DNA of 64,000 bases from Sphingobium sp. 15-1. Lineage in GTDB: Bacteria; Pseudomonadota; Alphaproteobacteria; Sphingomonadales; Sphingomonadaceae. Positions 52,776 through 61,873 of the stretch are shown piece by piece; positions within the stretch are counted from its first letter, which is position 1; each line of letters begins with the position of its first letter. The position numbers and the translations under genes were made by a program. Location: the NCBI RefSeq assembly GCF_013375535.1, contig NZ_JABXJG010000001.1, positions 558,001 to 622,000 of the forward strand, read 5' to 3'. The notes under the pieces are model-generated. The model had not been told where the DNA came from. It ran no database searches and saw only the letters and a program-made list of their open reading frames with translations.

Positions 52776-52871
52776 ATGACCGTTGTGGCATTTAAGTTGA
52801 CGCAGCAAAAGTCTGCTTGTCAGCGTCTGCAAGCTTCCATCTTATGGCTCAAAATGGTCGTCAGGCGACTA

Positions 52872-52982
52872 TCACGCCCACATAGCTATGGCGCTGATGG
52901 ATAGTAGGATCGCGATAGCAATGCCCGCCCATGCGCGCCAAGGCAGTAGCGATCCAATAAAACCAGCTAAGAAATCCATCAT
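52872..52982 (-). CDS. Possible 36-residue membrane peptide
   Basis: The frame begins ATGATG at 52982 and encodes MMDFLAGFIGSLLPWRAWAG followed by a hydrophobic stretch ending AIAMWA. It would be a single membrane helix with two Trp near the inner face. There is no clear ribosome site beyond AAGAG immediately before the start. It is too short for most gene finders. I have no family for it and consider it tentative. Confidence 0.35.
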   Translation of the reverse strand: MMDFLAGFIGSLLPWRAWAGIAIAILLSISAIAMWA

Positions 52983-53325
52983 CTCTTAGATGATGCAGTG
53001 TTCATTCAACGTTCGCAATCAGGAAACGCAACGCGGCGGATTCGTGACCGACATTGGTCGTTTTCAGACTCTCCTTTCAATCATCCGGCCCTGAGCTTGG
53101 ATGACTGGCTGAGGATCATGCGTGACCCAAAGGTCACAGCATCTTCAAAAAACATCCTATTCCTCCAACAAACCCCGATTTCGCCTGTCCTATTCCACGC
53201 CACCCAGCCTATCCCGCATCCCTCTTTGAAACGTCCGACACATCGCGCCGCCACGCATACGCGCGCCCAGGCACGCGCGCGCATACACTGTGAACTTCGG
53301 GGTGAAACGCTCGATAGCGAACATG

Positions 53326-53352
53326 GAAAAAGGCCAGGAAACCGCAGTTTCC
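53326..53352 (-). terminator. Intrinsic terminator of purSQ
   Basis: GGAAAC (53337-53342) pairs with GTTTCC (53347-53352) around CGCA. On the minus strand the stem is followed by TGGCC and a run of five T, 56 bases after the purQ stop. Confidence 0.65.
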
Positions 53353-53407
53353 CGACCTTCCATAGCTCCAACTATGCCACTTGGCTCCCCCTGAGGGTCA
53401 GCGCCTC

Positions 53408-54082
53408 TCAGGCCCGCGCCAGCAACCCTTCGACCAGCCCATCGAACAGCCGCCGCCCATCGGTCGCGCCATGCGCCGCCTCGATCACGCGCTCGGGATG
53501 CGGCATCATGCCCAGCACATTGCCCGCTTCGTTCAATATGCCCGCGATATTCCGCGCCGACCCGTTGACGCTCTCCGCGTAGCGCAGCGCCACGCGGCCT
53601 TCGCCCTCCAGCCGGTCCAGCGTCGCCGCATCGGCAAAATAATTGCCGTCATGATGCGCCACCGGAAAGCTGATCGCCTCGCCCGCCTCATAGCGGCTGG
53701 TGAAGGCGCTCTGCGCATTCTCGACCGTCAGCGCGACGTCGCGGCACACGAAATGCCCGCCCGCATTGCGCAGCAGCGCGCCCGGCAGCAGTCCGCTTTC
53801 GGTCAGCACCTGGAAACCGTTGCAGATGCCCAGCACATAGGCCCCGCGATCCGCTGCCTTCGCCACCGCCTGCATCACCGGCGAACGCGCCGCCATCGCG
53901 CCGGAGCGCAGATAGTCGCCATAGGAAAAGCCGCCCGGCACGCCGATCAGGTCGAGATCATCGGGCAGTTCCGTGTCGCGATGCCAGATCATGGCGGGCT
54001 TCGCGCCGGTCGCCGCCTCGAACGCCACGGCGAGGTCGCGGTCGCAATTGCTGCCGGGGAAGACGATGACGGCGCTCTTCAT
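53408..54082 (-). CDS. purQ: Phosphoribosylformylglycinamidine synthase, glutaminase subunit
   Basis: A 224-residue class I glutamine amidotransferase that hands ammonia to PurL in the fourth step of purine synthesis. The N-terminus is [17 protein letters not shown]; the nucleophile Cys87 lies in [14 protein letters not shown]; the His-Glu pair is in [12 protein letters not shown] near the end. Length and motifs match the small PurQ found with separate PurS and PurL. It follows purS by 3 bases on the same strand. Confidence 0.97.
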   Translation of the reverse strand: MKSAVIVFPGSNCDRDLAVAFEAATGAKPAMIWHRDTELPDDLDLIGVPGGFSYGDYLRSGAMAARSPVMQAVAKAADRGAYVLGICNGFQVLTESGLLPGALLRNAGGHFVCRDVALTVENAQSAFTSRYEAGEAISFPVAHHDGNYFADAATLDRLEGEGRVALRYAESVNGSARNIAGILNEAGNVLGMMPHPERVIEAAHGATDGRRLFDGLVEGLLARA

Positions 54083-54085
54083 GGC

Positions 54086-54316
54086 TCAGGCCTTTTCGAT
54101 GCGGTAGTTTTCGATCACCGTGTTCGCCAGCAGCTTGCGGCACATGGCGTCGATTTCCTCGTCGCTGGTGCCGTCGGCCAGGTCCAGCTCGATCAGCTTG
54201 CCCGCGCGCACGTCATTGACGCCGCCAAAGCCAAGGCCTTCCAGCGCATGATGGATCGCCTTGCCCTGCGGGTCGAGGACACCGCCCTTGAGGGTGACGA
54301 AGATGCGGGCTTTCAT
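54086..54316 (-). CDS. purS: Phosphoribosylformylglycinamidine synthase, PurS subunit
   Basis: A 76-residue PurS that bridges PurQ and PurL. It begins MKARIFVTLKGGVLDPQGKA and continues with the family's GVNDVRAGKLIELDL and a C-terminal LLANTVIENYRIE. ATG 54316 is the family start; the frame runs 12 codons further upstream without support. PurL itself is not next to it in the window. Confidence 0.95.
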   Translation of the reverse strand: MKARIFVTLKGGVLDPQGKAIHHALEGLGFGGVNDVRAGKLIELDLADGTSDEEIDAMCRKLLANTVIENYRIEKA

Positions 54317-54387
54317 GGGGCAGGGAACTCCGTAAACTTGGCCTTGGCGCACCCCCTAATCCCGGAGCGCCCGGCAGGCAAGGCATT

Positions 54388-54591
54388 ATGCTTTTGTTAG
54401 CGACAGCCGCGCTATCCTCCGCGCCGGAGGGTAGGGTTTTCATGGCCGGTCTTGCTTTGGCGATGTTTGTCGGGTTGTTTGCCTTCGGTCAGCAGGTCAT
54501 GGGCTATGACGATCCCCATGGCCGGGTTCAGCTTGCGCTGGTGGCAACCTTCACCTTTGGCGTATTGATCGGCTATCGCGCGCAAAACTGA
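54388..54591 (+). CDS. Small two-helix membrane protein, unknown
   Basis: A 67-residue protein with two hydrophobic helices (about 18-35 and 47-62) joined by a polar loop MGYDDPHGRVQ. It may begin instead at the ATG at 54442 (MAGLALAMFVG), which is preceded by GGAGGGTAGGG, a much better ribosome site, and gives 49 residues. No family recognised. It is divergent from purS and lies 57 bases before the TauE/SafE gene, possibly cotranscribed. Confidence 0.55.
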   Translation: MLLLATAALSSAPEGRVFMAGLALAMFVGLFAFGQQVMGYDDPHGRVQLALVATFTFGVLIGYRAQN

Positions 54592-54648
54592 TCAATCCTG
54601 CAGAAAAACATGCTGCCCCCATCGGCGCTCTTGCTTTAGGCGGGCGCC

Positions 54649-55401
54649 ATGAATGCGGAATATCTCTATTATGCCTGCGCCATCGCTGCGGTGATCCTGT
54701 CCGGCCTTGCCAAAGGCGGATTCGCCGGAGTCGGCGCGCTCGCCATGCCGATCATGGCCCTGGGAGTCGATCCGGTGAGGGGAGCGGCGATCCTGTTGCC
54801 GATCCTGATTCTGCAGGATGCCGTCAGCGTCTGGTCCTTCCGGCATAGCTGGGACCGGCATGTCCTGACGGTCATGTTGCCCGGCATGGCGACGGGGATC
54901 GGCCTTGGCTATTTTTTCGCGGCCCAGGTGTCCGAAGTCGCGGTGTTGGGGGTGCTCGGCCTGATTTCGGCGCTGTTCGGCCTGCAGCGGCTCTGGGTCG
55001 AACGCGGCGGCGCGATGGTGTTGCCGTCCAGTTCGCCGGACTGGATGGGGGTGCTGTTCGGCGTGGCGAGCGGCTTCACCAGCCAGATCGCCCATGCCGG
55101 ATCGCCGCCCTTCCAGATGTGGGTGCTGCCCAAGCGGCTGCCCCGCGACATGCTGGTGGGGACGACCGCGATCGCCTTCGCCACGATGAACTGGATGAAG
55201 CTCTTCTCTTATGCCGCTTTGGGGCAGTTCACCCGGGCCAATCTGATGGCGACGGCGATGTTGATTCCGCTGGCTGTCCTGTCGACGCTGGCGGGCGTGG
55301 TGCTGGTGCGGCGGGTCGATGCGGCGCGCTTCTACACGCTCATCTATGTGCTGATGGTGCTGCTGGGGATCAAGCTGATGGCGGACGCGCTGCTCGCCTG
55401 A
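54649..55401 (+). CDS. TauE/SafE-family permease
   Basis: A 250-residue integral membrane protein with seven to eight helices of the TauE/SafE (sulfite or organic anion exporter) family. Conserved features are the first helix with LSGLAKGGFAGVGALAMP, the repeat-like SGFTSQIAHAGSPPFQMW in the second half and a C-terminal helix with LIYVLMVLLGIKLMAD. The substrate cannot be predicted. The gene is convergent with purC and independent of its purine neighbours. Confidence 0.9.
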   Translation: MNAEYLYYACAIAAVILSGLAKGGFAGVGALAMPIMALGVDPVRGAAILLPILILQDAVSVWSFRHSWDRHVLTVMLPGMATGIGLGYFFAAQVSEVAVLGVLGLISALFGLQRLWVERGGAMVLPSSSPDWMGVLFGVASGFTSQIAHAGSPPFQMWVLPKRLPRDMLVGTTAIAFATMNWMKLFSYAALGQFTRANLMATAMLIPLAVLSTLAGVVLVRRVDAARFYTLIYVLMVLLGIKLMADALLA

Positions 55402-55419
55402 GCAGCGCGCCGGACTCCA

Positions 55420-56202
55420 TCAATCCTTGCCGCGCTTCTTGCGGTGGGTGTCGAGGTCAAGGACGGTCGTGTCCGCGCCTTCGGGCATCAGGCCCAGGCG
55501 GCGGGCGACTTCCTGATAAGCCTCGACTTCGCCGCCCAGATCGCGGCGGAAACGGTCCTTGTCCAGCTTTTCGCCGGTCGTCATGTCCCACAGGCGGCAA
55601 CCGTCCGGGCTGATCTCGTCGGCCAGGATGACGCGGCTATATTCGCCGTCCCACAGGCGGCCGAATTCCAGCTTGAAGTCGATCAGGCGGATGCCGATGC
55701 CCGCGAACAGGCCGCACATGAAGTCGTTGATGCGGATTGCCATGTCGGCAATGTCATGCATCTCGTCCTGCGTTGCCCAGCCGAAGCAGGCGATATGCTC
55801 TTCGGACACCAGCGGGTCGCCCAGCGCATCGTCCTTGTAGCAATATTCGATCAGCGTCCGGGGAAGCTGTGTGCCTTCCTCGATCCCCAGCTTCTTGCTG
55901 AGCGAACCGGCGGCGACGTTGCGCACCACGACTTCGATCGGCACGATCTCGACCTGACGGACGAGCTGCTCGCGCATGTTGAGGCGGCGGATGAAGTGGG
56001 TGGGAACGCCGATCTGGCCGAGTAGGGTGAAGATATGCTCGGAAATCCGGTTGTTGAGGACGCCCTTGCCTGAAATCGTGCCCTTTTTCTGGGCATTGAA
56101 AGCGGTCGCGTCATCCTTGAAATATTGGATGATCGTGCCCGGCTCGGGGCCTTCGTAAAGGATCTTTGCCTTGCCTTCGTAGATCTGGCGGCGACGGGCC
56201 AT
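55420..56202 (-). CDS. purC: SAICAR synthetase
   Basis: A 260-residue phosphoribosylaminoimidazole-succinocarboxamide synthase. It begins [17 protein letters not shown], with the ATP-binding [12 protein letters not shown], then [40 protein letters not shown] and [12 protein letters not shown]. All are hallmarks of the short bacterial PurC. ATG 56202 follows AGGAACCGCAT; the frame's extra upstream residues are not family-like. A 42-codon gene precedes it on the same strand. Confidence 0.97.
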   Translation of the reverse strand: MARRRQIYEGKAKILYEGPEPGTIIQYFKDDATAFNAQKKGTISGKGVLNNRISEHIFTLLGQIGVPTHFIRRLNMREQLVRQVEIVPIEVVVRNVAAGSLSKKLGIEEGTQLPRTLIEYCYKDDALGDPLVSEEHIACFGWATQDEMHDIADMAIRINDFMCGLFAGIGIRLIDFKLEFGRLWDGEYSRVILADEISPDGCRLWDMTTGEKLDKDRFRRDLGGEVEAYQEVARRLGLMPEGADTTVLDLDTHRKKRGKD

Positions 56203-56344
56203 ATGCGGTTCCTGTCTTCCCAATAATGAATGTGCCCCGGCAAACGCGAATCGGAAAGGATCAGCGGGTGCCGGGGCTGCTTGGGCTGGCCCTTAGACGA
56301 AAAGGGGCGGGGGTGCAAATGGATGGGTCCGGAAAGGAAACCCG

Positions 56345-56473
56345 TTACAATACGTCCCCGAACATGAACCAGATCAGCGCGAGCCAGGCAACCAGCCCGA
56401 CCGCGCCCAACAGGACGCCCGACCGGGCGCGGATGGCGGCGATCGGGCCGCGTGCTTCTTCTTCATCTTCCAT
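56345..56473 (-). CDS. Small acidic-headed membrane protein between otsA and purC
   Basis: A 42-residue frame: acidic start MEDEEEARGP, a basic turn AAIRARSG, then one hydrophobic helix VLLGAVGLVAWLALIWFMFG. GGAGCG lies just before the ATG. The arrangement (acidic head, Arg-flanked helix, short tail) is that of a real single-pass protein. It sits on the same strand 31 bases after otsA. No function known to me. Confidence 0.6.
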   Translation of the reverse strand: MEDEEEARGPIAAIRARSGVLLGAVGLVAWLALIWFMFGDVL

Positions 56474-56504
56474 CGCTCCGACAGTAGCGCCCGATGGATG
56501 AAAG

Positions 56505-57908
56505 TTAAGCCGGTTCCGCTTCCGGCTTCACCGCGGCGTTGCGCTCTACCGCCATCAGCCGTTCGGTGAAGCGCTGGCGCCACCAACTTATGTCCTGCTG
56601 TTCCACGCTGTCCATCATGGCGCGCCAGCGGCGCTTGCGCTCATCGAGCGGCATGGCGAGAGCGCGGGTGATGGCGTCGGACATCTCCTCCGGGCTGTAG
56701 GGGTTGATCAGCAGCGCGTCCTTGAGCTGCTGGGCGGCCCCAGCAAAGCGCGACAGGATGAGAACGCCGGGATCGTCAGGATTTTGCGCCGCCACATATT
56801 CTTTGGCGACCAGGTTCATGCCGTCGCGCAGCGGCGTGACAAGGCCGATCTTCGCCGCGCGATAGATGCCCGCCAGCTTGTCGCGGGGATAGCCCTGGTT
56901 GACGTAGCGGATCGGCGTCCAGTCGACATCGCTATATTCGCCGTTGATGCGGCCGGCGAGGGAATCCAGCGTTGCGCGGATATGCTGATAGCTCTCCACC
57001 TCCCCGCGGGAGGGCGGAGCGATCTGTGTCAGCACGATGTTGCGATGGTGTTCGCTATGGTCCTTCAGGAAGCGGGCATAGCCGTTGAAACGTTCCTCCA
57101 GACCCTTGCTATAGTCCAGCCGGTCGACCCCCACGATCATGACGCGATCCTGGAGGGAGCGGCGGACCTTTTCATACATGTCGCTGGCCGCTTCGCTGAC
57201 GGCAGCATGGGCATATTCCTGCGCGTTGATGCCGATTGGGCAGGCGATGGCCTGAATGGTGCGGTCGCCCAGCGTCACAAAGTCGCCGTCCACGGAGCCG
57301 TTCATTTCCCGTTCCACATAATGGCGGAAGGATTCCAGCCATTCCTCGGTATGGAAGCCCACGACATCATAGGCGAAAAGAGCCTGCACCAATTTGCTAT
57401 GATGGGGGAGCGATACCAGCAGCCGGGTCGGCGGCCAGGGGATGTGCAGGAAGAAGCCCATGCGATTGTCATGGCCCCGGTCCCGCAGCATCCGGCCCAG
57501 CGGGATCATGTGATAATCCTGGACCCAGATGACGTCTTCCGGTTCGATCAGCGGGCTGGTGGTGTCCGCGAAACGCTGGTTGACGCGGTTGTAGCCGCCC
57601 TCGAAATCGCGCTCATATTCGGCCAGATCGATGCGGAAATGGAACAGCGGCCAGAGCGTCTTGTTGGCATAGCCGTTATAATATTCGTCGACATCCTGTT
57701 CTTCGAGGTCGATGGTCGCGGTCTTGACCCCTTCATCCTCGGAAAAGCCGATCTGCCCGGTGAAATTTTCCGTGACTTCGCCGGACCAGCCGACCCAGAT
57801 GCCCCGGCTTTCGCGCAGGGCCTGCGACAAGGCGACGGCAAGGCCGCCCTGATTGCCGGTCTTGCTGGGTTTGCTGACCCGGTTGGAAATGACTATCAAA
57901 CGGCTCAT
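56505..57908 (-). CDS. otsA: Trehalose-6-phosphate synthase
   Basis: A 467-residue GT20 glycosyltransferase making trehalose-6-phosphate from UDP-glucose and glucose-6-phosphate. Marks are SRLIVISNRVSKPSKTGNQG with the GGLAVAL nucleotide loop, VWVQDYHMIPLGRMLRDRG, FFLHIPWPPTRLLVSLP, VGVDRLDYSKGLEERFNGYA and PLRDGMNLVAKEYVAAQ. ATG 57908 matches the family start; five codons upstream are not needed. It lies 25 bases after the GH15 gene in a likely otsB-GH15-otsA operon. Confidence 0.96.
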   Translation of the reverse strand: MSRLIVISNRVSKPSKTGNQGGLAVALSQALRESRGIWVGWSGEVTENFTGQIGFSEDEGVKTATIDLEEQDVDEYYNGYANKTLWPLFHFRIDLAEYERDFEGGYNRVNQRFADTTSPLIEPEDVIWVQDYHMIPLGRMLRDRGHDNRMGFFLHIPWPPTRLLVSLPHHSKLVQALFAYDVVGFHTEEWLESFRHYVEREMNGSVDGDFVTLGDRTIQAIACPIGINAQEYAHAAVSEAASDMYEKVRRSLQDRVMIVGVDRLDYSKGLEERFNGYARFLKDHSEHHRNIVLTQIAPPSRGEVESYQHIRATLDSLAGRINGEYSDVDWTPIRYVNQGYPRDKLAGIYRAAKIGLVTPLRDGMNLVAKEYVAAQNPDDPGVLILSRFAGAAQQLKDALLINPYSPEEMSDAITRALAMPLDERKRRWRAMMDSVEQQDISWWRQRFTERLMAVERNAAVKPEAEPA

Positions 57909-57933
57909 GCCAAGCGCCTCCATGCCAAGCGCC

Positions 57934-59739
57934 TCATCGCATCACGCTCCATGGTTTGCTCAATAGCACGGCGCAGTTGATAATGCCGACCAATGAGTAG
58001 GTTTGGGGATAGTTCCCCCATAATTCCCCAGAGACAGGGTCGATGTCCTCCGACAGCAGCCCGGCTGCGGTGCGGCGGGAGAGCATCTCTTCGAACAGGG
58101 ACCGTGCCTCCTCGCCGCGGCCGGTGCGGTGCAGTGCCTCGATCAGCCAGAAGGTGCAGACGTTGAAGGCGGTGACCGGCTCCCCGAAATCGTCGGGCGC
58201 GCTGTAGCGGAGCATGTCGTTGCCGCGCCGCAGATCCTTTTCCAGTGCCGTCAGCGTCCCCACGAACATGGGATTGTCCGCGGTCAGGAAGCGCAGGTCG
58301 AGCAGTTGGAGGAGGGAAGCGTCCCGCGCATCATCCTCGAAATTGGCGGAAATGGCATTGCTGTCGGTCCGCCAGGCGGATTGGAGGATGCGGGCCTTCA
58401 TCACCTCAGCCCGCTCGCGCCAATGGATTTCGCGTTCCGGCAGGCCCATGGCGGTCGCGGCATGGGCGAGCCGGTCGCATGCCGCCCAGCACATGACCGC
58501 GCTATAGCTGTGGACATGGGCGCGGGTGCGCAATTCCCATAGGCCCGCATCGGGCTGGTCATAGACCTGCCAGGCACGTTCGCCCACGGCCTCCAGCGCC
58601 TCGAAATCCGCCGGGCCGGCCATACGCAGCAGGCGCTGGTCTATGAAGCCCTGGACGGAGGACAGGACGATCTGGCCATAGGCGTCATGCTGGATCTGCG
58701 AATAGGCGGCATTGCCGATCCGCACCGGCCCCATGCCCCGGTATCCGGGGAGATTCTGCGCCTCCCGCTCCTCGAGCGTGGCGTTGCCGCGGACGTCGTA
58801 GAGCGGCTGGATATGGCCGCCCCGCGCGCCGTCGACGATGTTGCGCAGATAGACGAGATAGCTTTCCAACACGTCCAGCGCACCCAGGCGATTGAGCGCC
58901 TCGACAGTATAATAGGCGTCCCTGATCCAGCAGTAGCGATAATCCCAGTTGCGGCCGCTGTCGGCATGTTCGGGGATGCTGGTGGTCAGCGCCGCGACGA
59001 TCGCGCCGGTTTCCTCATGCTGGCAAAGCTTGAGCGTGATGGCGGAGCGGATGACCGCCTCCTGCCATTCGGCGGGGATGGCCAGGCCCCGGACCCACAT
59101 CTGCCATTCCAGGATGGTGTCGTCCAGCATCCGCTCCACCGCCGGGCGGAGGGCGTCGGAAAAGCTTTCATCCGGCCCCAGGAAGAAATGCATGTCATGT
59201 TCGATCCGGAACCAGCTTTCCTGGCTGATCAGGCCGATAGGCGCATTGGTGGACACGCGCATCGCCATGTAAGACAGCACCAGCCGGATATGGTTGGAGC
59301 CGTAGCTGATCGGCACTTTTTCCGAATGCCAGGAGGTGGTCGGGCGCAGCCGGACGCGGACGCGCGGGCTGCCGGAGATCGGCCGGACGATGCGGGCGAA
59401 GGCCACCGGACGGTACATGCGGCCCTGATGCTTGTGGCGGGGGCTGAAATCGTAAAGCTCTATCGCATTGCCCTGATCGTCGCTCTGGCGCGTGACCAGG
59501 ACGGGCGTGTTGCGGATATAATGTTGCTCTATCCGGGTGCAGTTTTCCAGTTCGATGGCCCAGAAGCCGCGTGCCTCCGGCGTGTCCCATGCCGCATCGT
59601 CCAGCAGCGCCGAAAAGACGGGATCGCCGTCCACGCGGGGGACGCAGGCCCAGATCATCCGCCCGGCGCGGTCGATCAGCGCCGATGCCTGGCAATTGCC
59701 GATGGGCCAGAGGTCGAGCGTGCGCTCGCTGCCGCCCAT
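57934..59739 (-). CDS. Glycoside hydrolase family 15 enzyme of the trehalose cluster
   Basis: A 601-residue GH15 protein (glucoamylase/trehalase type). The N-terminal beta-sandwich (1-240) starts LDLWPIGNCQASALIDRAGR. The (alpha/alpha)6 barrel contains GRNWDYRYCWIRDAYYTVEA, the signature around the catalytic acid, and near the end LLSEDIDPVSGELWGNYPQT, expected to hold the base. Members beside ots genes have been shown to be trehalases in some actinobacteria, so trehalose turnover is the natural guess, but starch-type activity is possible. No signal peptide: cytoplasmic. Confidence 0.9.
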   Translation of the reverse strand: MGGSERTLDLWPIGNCQASALIDRAGRMIWACVPRVDGDPVFSALLDDAAWDTPEARGFWAIELENCTRIEQHYIRNTPVLVTRQSDDQGNAIELYDFSPRHKHQGRMYRPVAFARIVRPISGSPRVRVRLRPTTSWHSEKVPISYGSNHIRLVLSYMAMRVSTNAPIGLISQESWFRIEHDMHFFLGPDESFSDALRPAVERMLDDTILEWQMWVRGLAIPAEWQEAVIRSAITLKLCQHEETGAIVAALTTSIPEHADSGRNWDYRYCWIRDAYYTVEALNRLGALDVLESYLVYLRNIVDGARGGHIQPLYDVRGNATLEEREAQNLPGYRGMGPVRIGNAAYSQIQHDAYGQIVLSSVQGFIDQRLLRMAGPADFEALEAVGERAWQVYDQPDAGLWELRTRAHVHSYSAVMCWAACDRLAHAATAMGLPEREIHWRERAEVMKARILQSAWRTDSNAISANFEDDARDASLLQLLDLRFLTADNPMFVGTLTALEKDLRRGNDMLRYSAPDDFGEPVTAFNVCTFWLIEALHRTGRGEEARSLFEEMLSRRTAAGLLSEDIDPVSGELWGNYPQTYSLVGIINCAVLLSKPWSVMR

Positions 59740-59807
59740 TCTGTCGTTTTTCTGCGTCGCTATCGGTCCGTCCCCCTTGTTCGTGCACGAAAGGGGCGCC
59801 GATCGGA

Positions 59808-60572
59808 TCAGTCGATGCCAGCGACCCCCTCGGCAAGATAATGCCTGACGGCGGCAACCTGTTCCAAAGAGAATGCGGCGAGCGTGGCCCGGGGCGCGCC
59901 GACCAGAACGCCCGCGCCGCCCAGAGCACGGGCGACGGCAAAGCCTTCCTCATCCGTCACGTCATCACCGATGAAGACCGGTTTTCCGCCCGCCATCGGC
60001 CTGCGCTGCATGAGGCTGTGGACGGCCGTGCCCTTGTCGGCGCCGCCGGGCCGCAATTCGTAGAGCATCTTGCCCGGCTGCAGGGCGAGGCCAAGCCGGT
60101 TCGCCAGCGTTTCGGCAAGGTCGCGGGCATCCTGGCCCCATTGCGGAGCGCCGCGAAAATGAAGGCCGACGCTGATCGTTTTGCGCTCGACCAGCAGGCC
60201 GGGCTTGTTGGCGGCAAAGGACTGGAAGACGGCTTCGGCCTCGTCGATGGCGGGCAGGCGGGCGGGCGCCTCCGCCGTTTCGCCGGGTTCCGCAAATTCC
60301 AGCCCATGGGTGCCCGCCAGCAGAAAGGCGCCAAAACCCAGCTCCCGCAATGTCGCGACGGAACGGCCGCTGACGATGGCGAGGCGGCCGTCCAGCCGAT
60401 CGCGCAGCCGTTCCAGCAGGGCGAGCAGTTCCTCGTCTACTACAACGCCGTCGGGCGTGGCCGCGATCGGCGCCAGCGTGCCGTCGAAATCGAGGAACAA
60501 AGCGGCCCCGATCAGCAGCGCGGGCGGCGGAGGGGGAAGATCGGGAAGAGGGGAAAGACGGGAATCGGACAC
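59808..60572 (-). CDS. otsB: Trehalose-6-phosphate phosphatase
   Basis: A 254-residue HAD-type phosphatase that completes trehalose synthesis. The nucleophile motif is LFLDFDGTLAPIA (Asp28, Asp30), motif II IVSGRSVATL, the cap begins near LLAGTHGLEF, and motif IV is PVFIGDDVTDEEGFA. It heads the cluster otsB, GH15, otsA; 68 bases separate it from the GH15 gene. The N-terminus is Pro-rich (PLPDLPPPPPALL), longer than in E. coli, and the true start might be further in. Confidence 0.95.
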   Translation of the reverse strand: MSDSRLSPLPDLPPPPPALLIGAALFLDFDGTLAPIAATPDGVVVDEELLALLERLRDRLDGRLAIVSGRSVATLRELGFGAFLLAGTHGLEFAEPGETAEAPARLPAIDEAEAVFQSFAANKPGLLVERKTISVGLHFRGAPQWGQDARDLAETLANRLGLALQPGKMLYELRPGGADKGTAVHSLMQRRPMAGGKPVFIGDDVTDEEGFAVARALGGAGVLVGAPRATLAAFSLEQVAAVRHYLAEGVAGID

Positions 60573-60642
60573 GCGCGCAAAGTGGCGCCTGGCGCGGAAT
60601 GTGCAAGCCCCGTCGGACAGCCTTCGCGATTTTTGAGCGGCT

Positions 60643-60807
60643 TCACCGCCGTTCCTCCGTCCAGGGCGCGGACCAGGCGATGCGATGAAGCGTGCAGAAG
60701 GCCTGCATGACGGTGGCGATCAGGCGGGAAAGGGTGGGCAGGCCGGAGGGGGCAGCGGACCTTTCATGGCTGTTGGCGCACAGCCGGGCGTCGTCAGACT
60801 GGTGCAT
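60643..60807 (-). CDS. Small protein upstream of otsB, unknown
   Basis: A 54-residue frame starting MHQSDDARLCANSHERSAAP, with an excellent ribosome site (AAAAAGGAGCCCGTC before ATG 60807). The C-terminal half LIATVMQAFCTLHRIAWSAP is amphipathic. It precedes otsB by 70 bases on the same strand and is divergent from the LysR gene. No recognised family; the ribosome site is the main support. Confidence 0.5.
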   Translation of the reverse strand: MHQSDDARLCANSHERSAAPSGLPTLSRLIATVMQAFCTLHRIAWSAPWTEERR

Positions 60808-60936
60808 GACGGGCTCCTTTTTCCATGCTGGAAGGGCGAAACGCATTTGTTTCGGTCGAATGCCTATCGCTCTTTTCCCTAACGGCCGCCAACAAAAGGA
60901 TGGACGCTACATATAAGGCTGGCTTATTGATGGGGC

Positions 60937-61857
60937 ATGAGCCAATTGCCGCCCTTGTCCGCCATCCGCGTGTTCGAAGCCGCGGCGCGGATGGAGAATT
61001 TCACCGCCGCCGCGCAGGAATTGGGCATGACCCAGGCGGCGGTCAGCTATCAGGTGAAGTTGCTGGAAGAGCGGCTGGGAATCAGCCTGTTCCAGCGGGC
61101 GGGGCGGAAGGTCGCGCTGACCGACAAGGGGCGGGAGATCGCGCCCATCCTCACCCGCGCCTTCGATCAGATGCGGCAGGGTTTCGCCGCGCTGACGCAG
61201 GACCATTCGACAGTGCTGACGGTCAGTTGCTCCAACAGCTTCGCGCATCTGTGGCTGGCTCCGCGCATCGGGGCGTTCCAGATGCGGCAGCCGGGGCTGG
61301 CGGTGCGGATCGATGCGACGGACAGGGTCGTGGATTTCGCCCGCGACGGCGTGGATGTGGCGGTGCGGGGCGGAGAGGGGAGATGGCCGGGGGTGGAAGC
61401 GAAGTTGCTCACCCATAATCGGCTGGCGCCCTTGTGCAGCCCCGGCTGGCTGGCGAAGAACGGCCCGATTGCCGATCCGCGCGCCTTGCACGCCATGCCG
61501 CGCCTGTCGCCGGACGACATGTGGTGGCATGAATGGTTCGCCGGCGTCGGGGTCGAAGCCGACGACAAGGCGCTGCCGCCCGGCATCGCGCTCGATTCCC
61601 AGGTGATGGAGGGGCGCGCGGCCATGGCGGGGCAGGGCGTCGCCATCGTCAACCTCTTTCTCTGGAAAGCGGAGGTGGAGGCCGGGCTGCTGATGGAGGC
61701 GGTGCCATCCTATGTGAAGGAGCGGGCAAGCTATTGGGTGGCCTATCCGCCCCACGCCCGCAACACGCCCAAGGTGAAGGCCTTTCGCGACTGGATCGGC
61801 GCGGAGTTTGCGCGGGAAATCGCGGCTGATCCGGACGGGCGTTTTCTGCCCCAGTGA
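60937..61857 (+). CDS. LysR-family regulator, GcvA-like
   Basis: A 306-residue LysR regulator of normal length. The winged HTH (about 5-65) reads LSAIRVFEAAARMENFTAAA and MTQAAVSYQVKLLEERLG, the GcvA/AmpR subgroup pattern. The effector domain (about 92-295) is complete, with AHLWLAPRIGAFQMRQPGLA, the VDVAVRGGEGRWPG segment and the GRAAMAGQGVAIVNLFL stretch. Its target may be the divergent small gene or an unlinked operon. A family B repeat follows it. Confidence 0.93.
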   Translation: MSQLPPLSAIRVFEAAARMENFTAAAQELGMTQAAVSYQVKLLEERLGISLFQRAGRKVALTDKGREIAPILTRAFDQMRQGFAALTQDHSTVLTVSCSNSFAHLWLAPRIGAFQMRQPGLAVRIDATDRVVDFARDGVDVAVRGGEGRWPGVEAKLLTHNRLAPLCSPGWLAKNGPIADPRALHAMPRLSPDDMWWHEWFAGVGVEADDKALPPGIALDSQVMEGRAAMAGQGVAIVNLFLWKAEVEAGLLMEAVPSYVKERASYWVAYPPHARNTPKVKAFRDWIGAEFAREIAADPDGRFLPQ

Positions 61858-61873
61858 TATGCGTTGATGTTGT

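Larger units (their letters stand above)
52776..53407. other. Gene-poor stretch between the lipoprotein gene and purQ
   Basis: Apart from one tiny membrane-protein frame (52872-52982) and the purQ terminator (53326-53352), nothing is supported here. Overlapping reading frames on both strands near 53000-53580 are not credible: they lack ribosome sites and known motifs, and one runs into purQ antisense. Composition is more AT-rich than average. Confidence 0.5.

Noticed and set aside
53081..53371. Minus-strand frame of 96 codons after purQ
   Set aside because: It contains the purQ terminator at its start and lacks any recognisable feature.
52998..53582. Plus-strand frame running into purQ antisense
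   Set aside because: No ribosome site or motif, low-complexity residues, and it overlaps purQ, which is certain.
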